64,000 bases of DNA from Pararhizobium_B sp963838155. GTDB taxonomy: Bacteria > Pseudomonadota > Alphaproteobacteria > Rhizobiales > Rhizobiaceae. Shown here piece by piece: positions 8,908 through 17,619 of this stretch. The stretch lies in NCBI GenBank assembly GCA_963838155.1, contig CAWIQE010000002.1:434001-498000 (forward strand), in the 5' to 3' direction. The translations under genes and the position numbers were made by a program. Positions within the stretch are counted from its first letter, which is position 1, and the number at the start of each line of letters is the position of its first letter. A model generated the notes under the pieces. That model ran no database searches, was not told the DNA's origin, and worked only from the letters and a program-made list of their open reading frames with translations.

Positions 8908-9939
8908 TTGGCGGTGACGGCAGTTCCTGCGATGACCATGGGCGACCCCGCCGGGATCGGGCCCGACATCACGCTTTCGGCGTGGCTCAGGCGGGGAGAG
9001 GCCGATATTCCGCCCTTCCTCCTCGTCGGAGATCCGCGGGTGCTGGCGGACCGGGCGCGGGCGCTCGGCTTCACCGTTCCCCTGGCGGAGGCAGGCCCCG
9101 CCGAGGCCGCCGGGATCTTCGCCGACGCCCTGCCGGTGCTGCCGGTCCATGCGGCCGAGCCATGCGAGGCGGGCCGCCCGGATCCCAGCAATGCGGCGGC
9201 GGTCGTTTCCGCCATCGAGCAGGCCGTGGCGCTTTCGCTCGACGGGGCGTGCAGCGCGACGGTGACCAATCCGATCGCGAAGTCGGTCCTTTACGCCGCC
9301 GGCTTCAAGTTTCCCGGGCACACGGAATTCCTGGCCGATCTTGCCGCCGTCGCCACAGGCCACCCGGCGATGCCGGTGATGATGCTGGCGGGGCCGCGGC
9401 TGCGCGCCGTGCCGGTGACGATCCACGTTCCCGTCAGCGCCGTGCCCGGCCTGCTCACGCAGGAGCTGATCGAGCAGACATGCCGGATCGTCGCGGCGGA
9501 CCTCGCTTCGCGCTTCGGCATCGGGCGGCCCCGGCTCGCCGTCTCCGGGCTCAACCCGCATGCCGGCGAAGGCGGTGCGCTCGGCACCGAGGACGAGACC
9601 GTCGTTCGGCCGGCCATCGACCGGATCCGCAGCGAGGGGATCGACGCCGTCGGTCCCCTGCCCGCCGACACGATGTTCCACGACGAGGCCCGCGCGCGCT
9701 ACGACGTCGCGATCTGCATGTATCACGACCAGGCGCTGATCCCGGCCAAGGCGCTCGGCTTCGACGACAGCGTCAACGTGACGCTTGGCCTGCCCTTCAT
9801 CAGGACGTCGCCGGACCACGGCACCGCCTTCGGGCTCGCCGGCACGGGAAAGGCCCGCCCGGACAGCCTGATCGCCGCGCTCCGCATGGCCTCGGATCTG
9901 GGTGCCAGGGTTCGGGCACGCCGCGGCGAGGCACGGTGA
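8908..9939 (+). CDS. pdxA: 4-hydroxythreonine-4-phosphate dehydrogenase
   Basis: PdxA oxidises 4-phosphohydroxy-L-threonine in the DXP-dependent route to pyridoxal phosphate. The 343-residue product has the opening MTMGDPAGIGPD, the metal-ligand region FPGHTEFLAD and the C-terminal DTMFHDEARARYDVAICMYH stretch with conserved metal-binding histidines. The frame is open far upstream, so the start is chosen: TTG 8908 has GAGGG 7 nt ahead and gives family length, while GTG 8914 is the alternative. The gene follows the tandem repeats and overlaps rsmA by 4 nt (GTGA). The pdxA-rsmA pair downstream of lptD-surA is a classic proteobacterial order. Confidence 0.92.
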   Translation: MAVTAVPAMTMGDPAGIGPDITLSAWLRRGEADIPPFLLVGDPRVLADRARALGFTVPLAEAGPAEAAGIFADALPVLPVHAAEPCEAGRPDPSNAAAVVSAIEQAVALSLDGACSATVTNPIAKSVLYAAGFKFPGHTEFLADLAAVATGHPAMPVMMLAGPRLRAVPVTIHVPVSAVPGLLTQELIEQTCRIVAADLASRFGIGRPRLAVSGLNPHAGEGGALGTEDETVVRPAIDRIRSEGIDAVGPLPADTMFHDEARARYDVAICMYHDQALIPAKALGFDDSVNVTLGLPFIRTSPDHGTAFGLAGTGKARPDSLIAALRMASDLGARVRARRGEAR

Positions 9940-10772
9940 GCGCGATCGACGGACTGCCGCCGCTGCGCGACGTCATCGCACGGCACGGGATCGACGCGCG
10001 CAAGGCGCTCGGCCAGAATTTCCTTCTCGACCTCAATCTCACCCAGAAGGTGGCCCGCTCGGCGGGGGACCTGTCGCAGGCGACGGTCGTGGAGGTCGGG
10101 CCCGGCCCCGGCGGCCTGACGCGGGCGCTGCTCGCGCTCGGCGCGCGTCGGGTGATCGCGGTCGAGCGCGATCCGCGGTGCCTGCCGGCGCTGGAGGAGA
10201 TCGGCGCGCATTATCCGGGCCGCCTGCACCTGATCGAGGGGGACGCCCTCGCGCTGGTTCCCTCGGCGCTCCCGGCGAGCGACGGGCCGCTCAAGATCGT
10301 TTCGAACCTGCCCTACAACATCGGGACGCAGCTTCTCGTCCGCTGGCTCGCGAGCGAGCCCTGGCCGCCGTTCTACGTATCGCTGACGCTGATGTTCCAG
10401 CGCGAGGTGGCCGAGCGCATCGTCGCCGGCCCGGGCTCCGGCGCCTATGGCCGGCTCGGCGTCCTCGCGGGATGGCGGAGCGAGGCGCATATCGCGTTCG
10501 ACCTGCCGCCGCAGGCCTTCACGCCGCCGCCCAAGGTGCGTTCATCGGTCGTCCACATCGTGCCGCGCGAGCGGCCGATCGCGTGTTCGGCAACGGATCT
10601 CGAACGGGTGACGCAGGCCGCCTTCGGCCAGCGGCGCAAGATGCTGCGGCAAAGCCTCAAGGGGCTCGGCGGCGAAGCGCTGCTCGGGCGCGTCGGCATC
10701 GACGCGACCCGCCGGGCCGAGACGCTTTCGGTCGAGGAGTTCTGCGCGCTCGCCAACGCGCTCGGCGGCTAG
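9936..10772 (+). CDS. rsmA: 16S rRNA (adenine1518-N6/adenine1519-N6)-dimethyltransferase
   Basis: RsmA (KsgA) dimethylates two adjacent adenines in helix 45 of 16S rRNA late in small-subunit assembly. The 278-residue product has the SAM motif VEVGPGPGGLTRAL near residue 51 and the catalytic NLPYNI motif near residue 124, plus the C-terminal helical domain with FGQRRKMLRQSLK. The GTG start at 9936 overlaps the pdxA stop and gives the expected ALGQNFLLD opening. Its TAG stop lies inside the first arm of repeat R4, so the mature mRNA would end in that hairpin. Confidence 0.94.
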   Translation: MSAIDGLPPLRDVIARHGIDARKALGQNFLLDLNLTQKVARSAGDLSQATVVEVGPGPGGLTRALLALGARRVIAVERDPRCLPALEEIGAHYPGRLHLIEGDALALVPSALPASDGPLKIVSNLPYNIGTQLLVRWLASEPWPPFYVSLTLMFQREVAERIVAGPGSGAYGRLGVLAGWRSEAHIAFDLPPQAFTPPPKVRSSVVHIVPRERPIACSATDLERVTQAAFGQRRKMLRQSLKGLGGEALLGRVGIDATRRAETLSVEEFCALANALGG

Positions 10773-10873
10773 AGCCTTTTCGCGTTTCACGGAATCGCGA
10801 AAAGGCTCTAACCCATTGTTCTTGCGCGCTTCCGGACGGAAAACCGGTTTCCACTTTTCCTGGAAGCGCTCTA
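10771..10873 (+). repeat. Mosaic intergenic repeat, copy R4
   Basis: The hairpin arms are AGAGCCTTTTCGCG (10771-10784) and CGCGAAAAGGCTCT (10796-10809), a perfect 14-bp stem around the standard 11-nt TTTCACGGAAT loop. The arm sequence differs from R1 and R6 yet pairing is complete. The 3' module with ACCGGT core follows. The rsmA stop codon is inside this copy. Confidence 0.87.
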
Positions 10874-10973
10874 GGGCCTGTCCGCGCTTCACGGAATCGC
10901 GGACAGGCCCTAGCTCACTGCTTTCACACGCTTCCGGACGGAAAACCGGTTTCCACTTTTCCTGGAAGCGCTT
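10871..10973 (+). repeat. Mosaic intergenic repeat, copy R5 (tandem with R4)
   Basis: Arms 10871-10886 and 10898-10913 form a perfect 16-bp stem beginning CTAGGGCCTGTCCGCG, with loop CTTCACGGAAT. The linker is shorter in T and reads CTCACTGCTTTCACAC, so this copy has drifted from the others outside the paired parts. It fills the gap between the convergent rsmA and gmk. Confidence 0.87.
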
Positions 10974-10986
10974 TGGCGCCGGGCCC

Positions 10987-11646
10987 TCAGTCGCCCGGCT
11001 CCTCCAGAAGCGAGGCGACGAAGTCGTAGAGGCCCTGCCGCCGGTCCGGACGCAGGCGCTCGGCCTCCAGCACGGCCCGGGCGGCGGGATAGGCCTGGCC
11101 GAGATCCTGGTTGACGATGACGTAGTCGTATTCGCGCCAGTGCTGCATCTCGTCGCGGGCGTTGGCGAGGCGGGTCGCGATGACCTCCTCGCTGTCCTCG
11201 GCGCGCCGGTGGAGGCGGGCGCGCAGTTCCTTCACGGTCGGCGGCAGGATGAAGATCGAGACGACGTCCGCCTGCATCTTCTCCTGCAGCTGCTGGGCGC
11301 CCTGCCAATCGATGTCGAAGAGCATGTCGCGCCCCTCCGCCATGGCTTCCTCGACCGCCTGGCGCGGGGTGCCGTAGAAGTTGCCGTGCACCTCGGCCCA
11401 TTCCAGCAGCGCATCGGAATCGCGCAGGCGCTCGAAGTCGCGCATCGAGACGAAACGGTAGTGAACGCCCTCGATCTCGCTCGCGCGGCGCTTGCGGGTC
11501 GTCACGCTCACGGAGAGTTCGAGTTCGGGATCGCTCTCCAAGAGGGCTCGCGCGATGGTCGACTTTCCCGCACCGGAGGGCGAGGACAGAACGAGCATCA
11601 GGCCGCGGCGCCTGATTTCCAGCGGTGCGGCATCGGGCGTCGCCAT
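10987..11646 (-). CDS. gmk: Guanylate kinase
   Basis: Guanylate kinase converts GMP to GDP with ATP. The 219-residue product has the P-loop SSPSGAGKST near residues 21-30, the lid and GMP-binding region VTTRKRRASEIEGVHYRFVS, and LFDIDWQGAQQL, all diagnostic. The frame is open upstream through yicC, and ATG 11646, just after the yicC stop (11652), gives family length. The yicC-gmk pair is conserved in many bacteria. The gene ends against the tandem repeats that separate it from rsmA. Confidence 0.94.
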   Translation of the reverse strand: MATPDAAPLEIRRRGLMLVLSSPSGAGKSTIARALLESDPELELSVSVTTRKRRASEIEGVHYRFVSMRDFERLRDSDALLEWAEVHGNFYGTPRQAVEEAMAEGRDMLFDIDWQGAQQLQEKMQADVVSIFILPPTVKELRARLHRRAEDSEEVIATRLANARDEMQHWREYDYVIVNQDLGQAYPAARAVLEAERLRPDRRQGLYDFVASLLEEPGD

Positions 11647-11651
11647 GGCGG

Positions 11652-12539
11652 TCACTCCAGGTTCTGGATCTGCTCGCGCAGCCGGTCGATCAGGACTTTC
11701 AGCTCCAGGCCGGCGGCGGTCACGGAGGCCGCGTTCGACTTTGAACAGATCGTATTGGCTTCGCGGTTGAATTCCTGGGCGAGAAAGTCGAGCCGGCGAC
11801 CGACGGAGCCACCGGCTGCGAGCAGGTCGCGGGTCGCGGCGACATGGGCGCGCAGCCGGTCGATCTCCTCGGTGAGGTCGGCTTTCGTCGCAAGAAGCGC
11901 GGCCTCGACGTGAAGGCGGGCGGGATCGAGGCCTGCGGAGGAGTCCAGGAGGCGCGCCACCTGCTCGGCCAGGCGGGCGCGGACCGCTTCCACCCCGCGC
12001 GAGGGATCCGCCTCGATCCCCTCCACCAGCGCCTCGATGGCGTCGACGTGACCGTCGAGCGCGAGCTTCAGGGCCGCGCCTTCGGACGCCCGCATCTGCG
12101 CCAGCGCCGCGATCGCCCGGGACAGGCCCTCGAGCCATTCGGCGTCCTCGGCGGCGGCCGCCTCGGGGTCGACCTCCGCATCGCGCCAGTCGATCAGGCC
12201 GCGGATGTTGAGCAGGCCGTCGATGCGGGGGCGCTCGGCGTCGATGCGGCCCTGCAGCGCCTCCGCGATCTCCAGCACCGCGTCCAGCGCGGCCTCGTTC
12301 AGGACCGGCTTGAGGGCGGACGTGCCGCCCGACACCGAAAGCGACACCTGGATGTTGCCGCGGTTGAACGCCGCCGTGCACATGCGCCGGACCTCGGTCT
12401 CGAGGCGCTCGTAGCCCTGGGGGAGCCGGGCGCGGACGTCCAGGCCCTTGCCGTTGACCGACCGGAGTTCCCAGACCCAGCGAATTCCGTCCGAGCCGCC
12501 TTCGGCGCGGGCGAAGCCGGTCATCGATTGCACTGTCAT
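11652..12539 (-). CDS. yicC: YicC family protein (endoribonuclease-like, DUF1732)
   Basis: The 295-residue protein starts MTVQSMTGFARAEGG, a hallmark YicC opening, and ends in the C-terminal DUF1732 domain with DFLAQEFNREANTICSKSN and IDRLREQIQNLE. E. coli YicC is linked to stationary-phase survival and has been reported as an RNA-degrading enzyme; the exact role here is inferred from family. A good GGGGGCG site precedes the ATG. It lies 22 nt downstream of mltG and leads into gmk. Confidence 0.92.
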   Translation of the reverse strand: MTVQSMTGFARAEGGSDGIRWVWELRSVNGKGLDVRARLPQGYERLETEVRRMCTAAFNRGNIQVSLSVSGGTSALKPVLNEAALDAVLEIAEALQGRIDAERPRIDGLLNIRGLIDWRDAEVDPEAAAAEDAEWLEGLSRAIAALAQMRASEGAALKLALDGHVDAIEALVEGIEADPSRGVEAVRARLAEQVARLLDSSAGLDPARLHVEAALLATKADLTEEIDRLRAHVAATRDLLAAGGSVGRRLDFLAQEFNREANTICSKSNAASVTAAGLELKVLIDRLREQIQNLE

Positions 12540-12561
12540 CGGCGCCCCCCTTTCCCCTTCT

Positions 12562-13758
12562 TCAGTTCGGGCTCTTTCCAGCTCCGTCCTGCGACTGGCC
12601 GGCGTCGGCCTTGCGCGCGGCCTCGATCTCGCGCCAGCGCCTGACGTTGGCGTTGTGCTCCTTCAGGTTGGTGGAGAATACATGCCCGCCGGTGCCGTCC
12701 GCCACGAAATACAGATCCTTCGTCTTCGCCGGATTGGCAACCGCCTCCAGCGACGCGCGGCCGGGGTTGCAGATCGGCGTCGGCGGCAGGCCGGCTATGT
12801 CGTAGGTGTTGTAGGGCGTCTTCTTGTCGAGGTCCGACTGGTAGAGCGGGCGGCCGGACGGCTTGCCGGCCCCGCCGAAGAGCCCGTAGATCACGGTCGG
12901 GTCCGACTGGAGGCGCATGCCCTTCCTCAGCCGGTTCATGAAGACGGAGGCGACCTGCGGCCGCTCGCCCGCCTTGCCCGTCTCCTTCTCGACGATCGAG
13001 GCGAGGATGACCATCTCCTCCTTCGTCGCGACCGGCGTATCGGTATCCCGGCTCTTCCAGATGCGGTCGACGGCGCGGCGGTCGGCCGCCTCCATCTTGT
13101 CGACGATCTCCTGCCGGCTCGTTCCCCGGGTGAACTTGTAGGTGTCGGGCATCAGCGAGCCCTCGGCCGGCAGCTTCTCCGGAAGCGGTCCGCTCAGCGT
13201 CCGGTCGGCGGAAAGCAGGTCGAACATCTCGCGCACCGTCAAGCCTTCCGGGAAGGTCAGGGAATAGAGGATCGACCTGCCGGATTCCATCAGCTCCAGG
13301 ATCGCGCGCATGGAGGCGTGCGCGTCGATCCGGTATTCGCCCGCCTTCAGCGATTGGTGGGGCATGTAGAACCGCTTGGCGAGGCGGAAGAGGCGCGCGT
13401 CGGTGATGATTCCCCGCTTCTCGAGACCGTCGCCGATCTCGCTGACGCTGGCGCCCTTGGGGACCAGGTAGGTCGCGCTCTCGCCGAGGGGGCCCGGCGC
13501 GTTGACCATGCGGTCGCCGAAATAGAAGGCGGCGGCCGAGAGGAGCACCCCGAGCAGCAGGACGGTCATCAGGAAGTTGGCGACGACGACGACCTGGCTG
13601 TGGGCGCGGCCGGAACGCGTCGCCGGCACGGACGCCTTCTCGCGCCTCGGCTCGGGTGCGGAGGCCGCAGACGGCTCGCCGTCGGCCTCGCGCTCGACAC
13701 CGTGACGATCCGGTCGCTCTATGCCTTCGGTCAAAGCGAATCCTCGATGAATGCTCAC
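12562..13758 (-). CDS. mltG: Endolytic murein transglycosylase MltG
   Basis: MltG cleaves nascent peptidoglycan strands at the membrane and sets glycan length. The 398-residue product has a hydrophilic N terminus, one membrane segment near residues 57-80 (VVVVANFLMTVLLLGVLLSA), a LysM-like segment with YLVPKGASVSEIGDGLEKRG, and the catalytic glutamate in ASIVEKETG near residue 256, followed by RLRKGMRLQSDPTVIYG. The start is GTG 13758 with a weak ribosome-binding site, so a slightly different N terminus is possible. It is 59 nt downstream of fabF on the same strand, the usual rhizobial order. Confidence 0.92.
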   Translation of the reverse strand: MSIHRGFALTEGIERPDRHGVEREADGEPSAASAPEPRREKASVPATRSGRAHSQVVVVANFLMTVLLLGVLLSAAAFYFGDRMVNAPGPLGESATYLVPKGASVSEIGDGLEKRGIITDARLFRLAKRFYMPHQSLKAGEYRIDAHASMRAILELMESGRSILYSLTFPEGLTVREMFDLLSADRTLSGPLPEKLPAEGSLMPDTYKFTRGTSRQEIVDKMEAADRRAVDRIWKSRDTDTPVATKEEMVILASIVEKETGKAGERPQVASVFMNRLRKGMRLQSDPTVIYGLFGGAGKPSGRPLYQSDLDKKTPYNTYDIAGLPPTPICNPGRASLEAVANPAKTKDLYFVADGTGGHVFSTNLKEHNANVRRWREIEAARKADAGQSQDGAGKSPN

Positions 13759-13817
13759 GAGTCCGTCTTACGCCATCCAAGATGGCAAAAACGGGGAAAA
13801 GTGCGGGAATCCACCGA

Positions 13818-15080
13818 TCAGGCGTCGTAGCGGCTCAAAATCAGCGATGCGTTCGTTCCGCCGAAGCCGAAGGAGTTGGAGAGCGCCACGTCGATCGGGC
13901 GGCGGCGGGCCACCTTCGGAACGAGATCGATGGCCGATTCGCGTTCGGGATTCTCGAGATTGAGCGTCGGCGGGGCGACGTTGTCCCGGATGGCGAGGAC
14001 GCTGAAGATGGCCTCGACGGCCCCTGCGGCGCCGAGCAGATGGCCGATGGCCGACTTGGTCGAGGACATGGAAATGCCGGACGCGGCGTCGCCCACCAGC
14101 CGTTCCACGGCGCCGAGCTCGATCGTGTCGGCCATGGTGGAGGTGCCGTGGGCGTTGATGTAGTCGATGTCGGAGGGCGCGAGGCCGCTTCTCTTCAACG
14201 CCGACTTCATGCAGCGATAGGCGCCGTCGCCGTCTTCCGAAGGTGCGGTGATGTGGTAGGCGTCGCCCGACAGGCCGTAGCCGATGACCTCGCCGTAGAT
14301 GTGCGCGCCGCGGGCCTTGGCGTGCTCGAGTTCCTCGAGCACGACGACGCCGGCGCCCTCGCCCATGACGAAGCCGTCGCGGTCGCGGTCGTAGGGGCGC
14401 GACGCCTTCTCAGGCTCGTCGTTGCGGCTGATCGACAGCGCCTTGCAGGCGGCGAAGCCGGCGAGCGCGATGCGGCAGATGGGCGATTCGGTCCCGCCGG
14501 CGACCATCACGTCCGCATCGCCGAGCCCGATGAGGCGCGTGGCGTCGCCGATCGCATGCGCTCCGGTGGAACAGGCGGTGACGACGGAATGATTCGGCCC
14601 GCGCAGCCCGTGGCGGATGGAGACCTGCCCCGAGGCCAGGTTGATGAGTCGCCCCGGAATGAAGAAGGGCGAGATGCGCCGGGGCCCGCGGTCCCTCAGC
14701 GTGTAGCCCGCCTCGACGATCCCGTCGAGGCCGCCGATGCCCGAGCCGATCAGGACGCCGGTGGCGCACTGGTCGTCGTCCGACTTCGGCGCCCAGCCGG
14801 CATCGGCCAGCGCCTGGTCCGCCGCCGCCATCGCGTAGACGATGAACGGGTCGACCTTGCGCTGCTCCTTCGGTTCCATCCAGTCGTCCGCGTTGAAGGT
14901 CCCGTTCGCCCCGTCGCCGAAAGGCAGGCGACAGGCGATCTTGGCCGGGAGATCCTCGACCTCGAACTCGGACACCTTGACCGCGGCGTTCCGGCCCTCG
15001 ATCAGACGCGACCAGGTCTCCTCGACGCCGCATGCGAGCGGCGAGACCATGCCCAATCCTGTGATGACGACGCGTCTCAT
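13818..15080 (-). CDS. fabF: Beta-ketoacyl-ACP synthase II
   Basis: FabF elongates acyl-ACP by Claisen condensation with malonyl-ACP. The catalytic triad is visible: Cys in VTACSTGAHA (about residue 168), His in INAHGTSTMADT (about 307) and His in SAIGHLLGAAG (about 343). ATG 15080 is chosen over an upstream in-frame start because AGGAAAG lies just before it and MRRVVITGLGMVSPL is the standard opening; this gives 420 residues. It sits downstream of acpP, whose product carries its substrates, with about 110 nt between them. Confidence 0.95.
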   Translation of the reverse strand: MRRVVITGLGMVSPLACGVEETWSRLIEGRNAAVKVSEFEVEDLPAKIACRLPFGDGANGTFNADDWMEPKEQRKVDPFIVYAMAAADQALADAGWAPKSDDDQCATGVLIGSGIGGLDGIVEAGYTLRDRGPRRISPFFIPGRLINLASGQVSIRHGLRGPNHSVVTACSTGAHAIGDATRLIGLGDADVMVAGGTESPICRIALAGFAACKALSISRNDEPEKASRPYDRDRDGFVMGEGAGVVVLEELEHAKARGAHIYGEVIGYGLSGDAYHITAPSEDGDGAYRCMKSALKRSGLAPSDIDYINAHGTSTMADTIELGAVERLVGDAASGISMSSTKSAIGHLLGAAGAVEAIFSVLAIRDNVAPPTLNLENPERESAIDLVPKVARRRPIDVALSNSFGFGGTNASLILSRYDA

Positions 15081-15189
15081 CGGTCTTTCCTGTAAACCTG
15101 ACCGGGGTTGCCGGGAAACGACGGCTTCGCTGCCCTGCCAGACCGCTTTCAACGGGTGACGGGAAGGCCCGCCCGGACCTTCGGAAGTC

Positions 15190-15426
15190 TCAGGCCTGAG
15201 ACTTCTCGATATACTTGATCGCGTCTCCGACCGTCAGGATCGTGTCGGCAGCGTCATCGGGGATTTCCACGCCGAACTCTTCCTCGAAGGCCATGACGAG
15301 TTCGACGGTATCGAGGGAATCGGCACCCAGATCGTCGATGAAGCTGGCGCTCTCGACAACCTTGTCGGCATCAACGCCCAGATGCTCGACAACAATCTTC
15401 TTCACGCGGTCTGCGATATCGCTCAT
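15190..15426 (-). CDS. acpP: Acyl carrier protein
   Basis: This 78-residue acidic protein has the phosphopantetheine attachment serine in GADSLDTVELVMAFEEEF (Ser near residue 37). It carries growing acyl chains for the Fab enzymes coded around it, and AcpS at 61.3 kb would load its prosthetic group. Start ATG 15426 follows a GGAAACC-type site. A candidate promoter lies directly upstream and a terminator of the fabG transcript lies further upstream, so acpP is probably transcribed independently at high level, as in other bacteria. Confidence 0.97.
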   Translation of the reverse strand: MSDIADRVKKIVVEHLGVDADKVVESASFIDDLGADSLDTVELVMAFEEEFGVEIPDDAADTILTVGDAIKYIEKSQA

Positions 15427-15463
15427 GTCGGTTTCCTCGACCTACTTCCGTTGTACTCATGCC

Positions 15464-15492
15464 TCGTTAGCGGCATCGCTTACCCTAATCAA
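15464..15492 (-). promoter_or_regulatory. Candidate sigma-70 promoter of acpP
   Basis: On the minus strand TTGATT (15492-15487) is followed after exactly 17 nt by TAACGA (15469-15464), placing a start site about 30 nt upstream of the acpP ATG. Upstream of it is only the fabG terminator. The -10 box is imperfect, so this is a candidate. Confidence 0.42.
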
Positions 15493-15635
15493 GCTTCCGC
15501 CACCATTTTTCGGCCGCGCCCTCGGGCGTCCGGCTGCAAACTGTGGATTGCGCCTTTCAACGGGCGCACAGGGGTTCCCGTTCCCTCCCCGGCAGTCGCG
15601 ACCGGCGGATTACCACGCCCGCCGACCGTTCGAAA

Positions 15636-15662
15636 GCAAAAACGCCCGGGCAGCGGGCGTCA
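15636..15662 (-). terminator. Rho-independent terminator of the fabD-fabG transcript
   Basis: Read on minus, ACGCCCG and CGGGCGT form a 7-bp GC stem with a 5-nt loop, followed by TTTTTG. The 5' arm begins at the fabG stop codon itself. This separates the fabD-fabG unit from acpP. Confidence 0.75.
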
Positions 15663-16397
15663 GATCATCGCCATGCCGCCGTTGACGTGGATCGTCTGGC
15701 CGGTGACGTAGGCGGCTTCGGCCGAGGCGAGGTAGGCCACCGCCGAGGCGACCTCGGCGCCGACGCCCATGCGCCGCATCGGAATGGCTCCCATGATCGC
15801 CTCCCTCTGCCGGTCGTTCAGCTTGTCCGTCATGGCCAATTCGATGAAGCCGGGGGCCACGCAGTTGACCGTGACGCCGCGCGAGGCGATCTCCTGGGCG
15901 AGCGACTTGGAAAAGCCGATCATGCCCGCCTTGGCGGCGCAATAGTTCGCCTGGCCGGGGTTGCCGGTCACGCCGACGACGGAGGCGATGTTGACGATGC
16001 GGCCGAACCGGCGGCGCATCATCGGGTGCGCCAGCTCGCGGGTGAGGCGGAACGCGGACGTCAGGTCGACCTCGATCACGGCATCCCAGTCGGCGTCCGA
16101 CATGCGCACGAAGAGGCCGTCGCGGGTGACGCCGGCATTGTTGACGAGGATATCGACGCCCTCCAACGCCTCCTCCGCCCTGGCGCCGAGCGCGGACACC
16201 TCGTCGCGATTGGAGAGATCGGCGGGAAAAAGCTCGACGCGCTCTCCCAGGTCGCCGGCCAGGGCCTCGAGCTTTTCCACGCGGGTCCCGTGCAGGCCGA
16301 CCACGGCGCCCTGCGCGTGGAGGGTGCGGGCGATCGCCTCGCCTATGCCGCCGGACGCTCCGGTCACCAGGGCCTTTCGGCCGCCCAGATCAAACAT
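15660..16397 (-). CDS. fabG: 3-oxoacyl-[ACP] reductase
   Basis: FabG reduces beta-ketoacyl-ACP with NADPH. The 245-residue SDR has the Rossmann motif TGASGGIGEAIA near the N terminus, NNAG near residue 85, Ser in NIASVVGVTG and the catalytic Tyr-Lys pair in QANYCAAKAGMI (about residues 149 and 153). ATG 16397 with GGAG upstream is chosen over an in-frame start nine codons earlier. It follows fabD by about 55 nt, and its position between fabD and acpP supports fabG over a generic SDR. Confidence 0.95.
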   Translation of the reverse strand: MFDLGGRKALVTGASGGIGEAIARTLHAQGAVVGLHGTRVEKLEALAGDLGERVELFPADLSNRDEVSALGARAEEALEGVDILVNNAGVTRDGLFVRMSDADWDAVIEVDLTSAFRLTRELAHPMMRRRFGRIVNIASVVGVTGNPGQANYCAAKAGMIGFSKSLAQEIASRGVTVNCVAPGFIELAMTDKLNDRQREAIMGAIPMRRMGVGAEVASAVAYLASAEAAYVTGQTIHVNGGMAMI

Positions 16398-16451
16398 GGC
16401 CACTCCTTCGCTCGAATGTTGCAATTTCCCAGGACTGTTGCAATCGCCCGA

Positions 16452-17396
16452 TCAGGCCAGAAGCGCGCCGAGGACGTTGTCGATGTCGACCGGGGTGTTC
16501 ACCGCGGCGGCCGAGAGGTTGCGGTCGATGCGGCGGGCGAGCCCGGTCAGAACCTTGCCGGCCCCGATCTCGTAGAGGCTCGTGACGCCGTTCGCCGCCA
16601 TCCACTCGACGCTTTCGCGCCAGCGCACCCGCCCGGTCACCTGCCGGACGAGGAGCTCGGCCTCGGCATCGGCGTCGCGCACGGGCTCGGCGGTGACGTT
16701 GGCGACGACGGGCAGGCTCAGCGCCTTGACGCCGGTTTCGGCGATCGCCTCGCGCATCGCCTCGGCCGCGGGCGCCATCAGGGCGGAATGGAACGGTGCG
16801 GACACGGGCAGCATGATCGCGCGCTTGGCGCCCCTTTCGCCCGCGAGCTTCGCGGCCTTCTCGACGGCGGCGGCGCTGCCGGAGACCACGATCTGCCCGC
16901 CGCCATTGTCGTTGGCGACCTGGCAGACCCCCTCTCCCGCGGCCTCCACGCAGAGCGCATCGACCTCGGCCGGCTCGAGCCCGATGATGGCGGCCATCGC
17001 GCCTTCGCCCACCGGCACCGCCTGCTGCATGGCGTTGCCGCGGATGCGCAGCAGGCGCGCGGTCGCCGACAGCGAGAACATGCCCGCGGCGCAGAGCGCG
17101 GAATATTCGCCCAGCGAATGCCCGGCGACGAAGCCCGCCCGGTCGGCGACGACGAGGCCGCGGGCCTCCAGCACGCGGACGGCCGCCATGGAGACCGCCA
17201 TCAGCGCGGGTTGGGCGTTCGCCGTCAGGGTGAGCGCGTCCTCCGGCCCTTCCCACATGATTCGGGAGAGGGGCTCGCCGAGTGCGTCGTCGACTTCCTC
17301 GAAGACCGATCGGGCCTCCGGAAAGGCATCGGCCAGGTCCCTGCCCATGCCGACGGCCTGGCTGCCCTGTCCCGGAAAGGTCAATGCAATCGTCAT
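16452..17396 (-). CDS. fabD: Malonyl-CoA:ACP transacylase
   Basis: FabD moves malonyl from CoA to ACP to supply chain elongation. The 314-residue protein opens MTIALTFPGQGSQAVGMG, the classic FabD start, and has the active-site serine in GHSLGEYSAL (Ser near residue 93) with the histidine in VSAPFHSALM further on. It is first in the fabD-fabG unit and diverges from the cation antiporter across about 220 bp. Confidence 0.95.
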   Translation of the reverse strand: MTIALTFPGQGSQAVGMGRDLADAFPEARSVFEEVDDALGEPLSRIMWEGPEDALTLTANAQPALMAVSMAAVRVLEARGLVVADRAGFVAGHSLGEYSALCAAGMFSLSATARLLRIRGNAMQQAVPVGEGAMAAIIGLEPAEVDALCVEAAGEGVCQVANDNGGGQIVVSGSAAAVEKAAKLAGERGAKRAIMLPVSAPFHSALMAPAAEAMREAIAETGVKALSLPVVANVTAEPVRDADAEAELLVRQVTGRVRWRESVEWMAANGVTSLYEIGAGKVLTGLARRIDRNLSAAAVNTPVDIDNVLGALLA

Positions 17397-17510
17397 GGTA
17401 TCCCCACGCCTGTTCCTTGCCGTTTCCCGAGTCTGTCTTCACGCTCGTCAGCGGGCTGTCAAGCTCGAATGCCTCCATGACGTGCGTGGGGCCCCTCCTC
17501 GGCCGATGCC

Positions 17511-17539
17511 TTGAACGTGGGCGCGGGACGCACGATATC
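17511..17539 (+). promoter_or_regulatory. Weak candidate promoter of the cation antiporter
   Basis: TTGAAC (17511-17516), 17-nt spacer, GATATC (17534-17539) lies about 80 nt upstream of the antiporter ATG in the divergent fabD/antiporter gap. The -10 match is poor. Confidence 0.25.
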
Positions 17540-17619
17540 GCGCTCTATCGATCCAATGCGGCACCGATCCGGCTGTCGTTTCACGACAATGGGACGGAAG
17601 TCCGGGGTCAGGACCCAGT

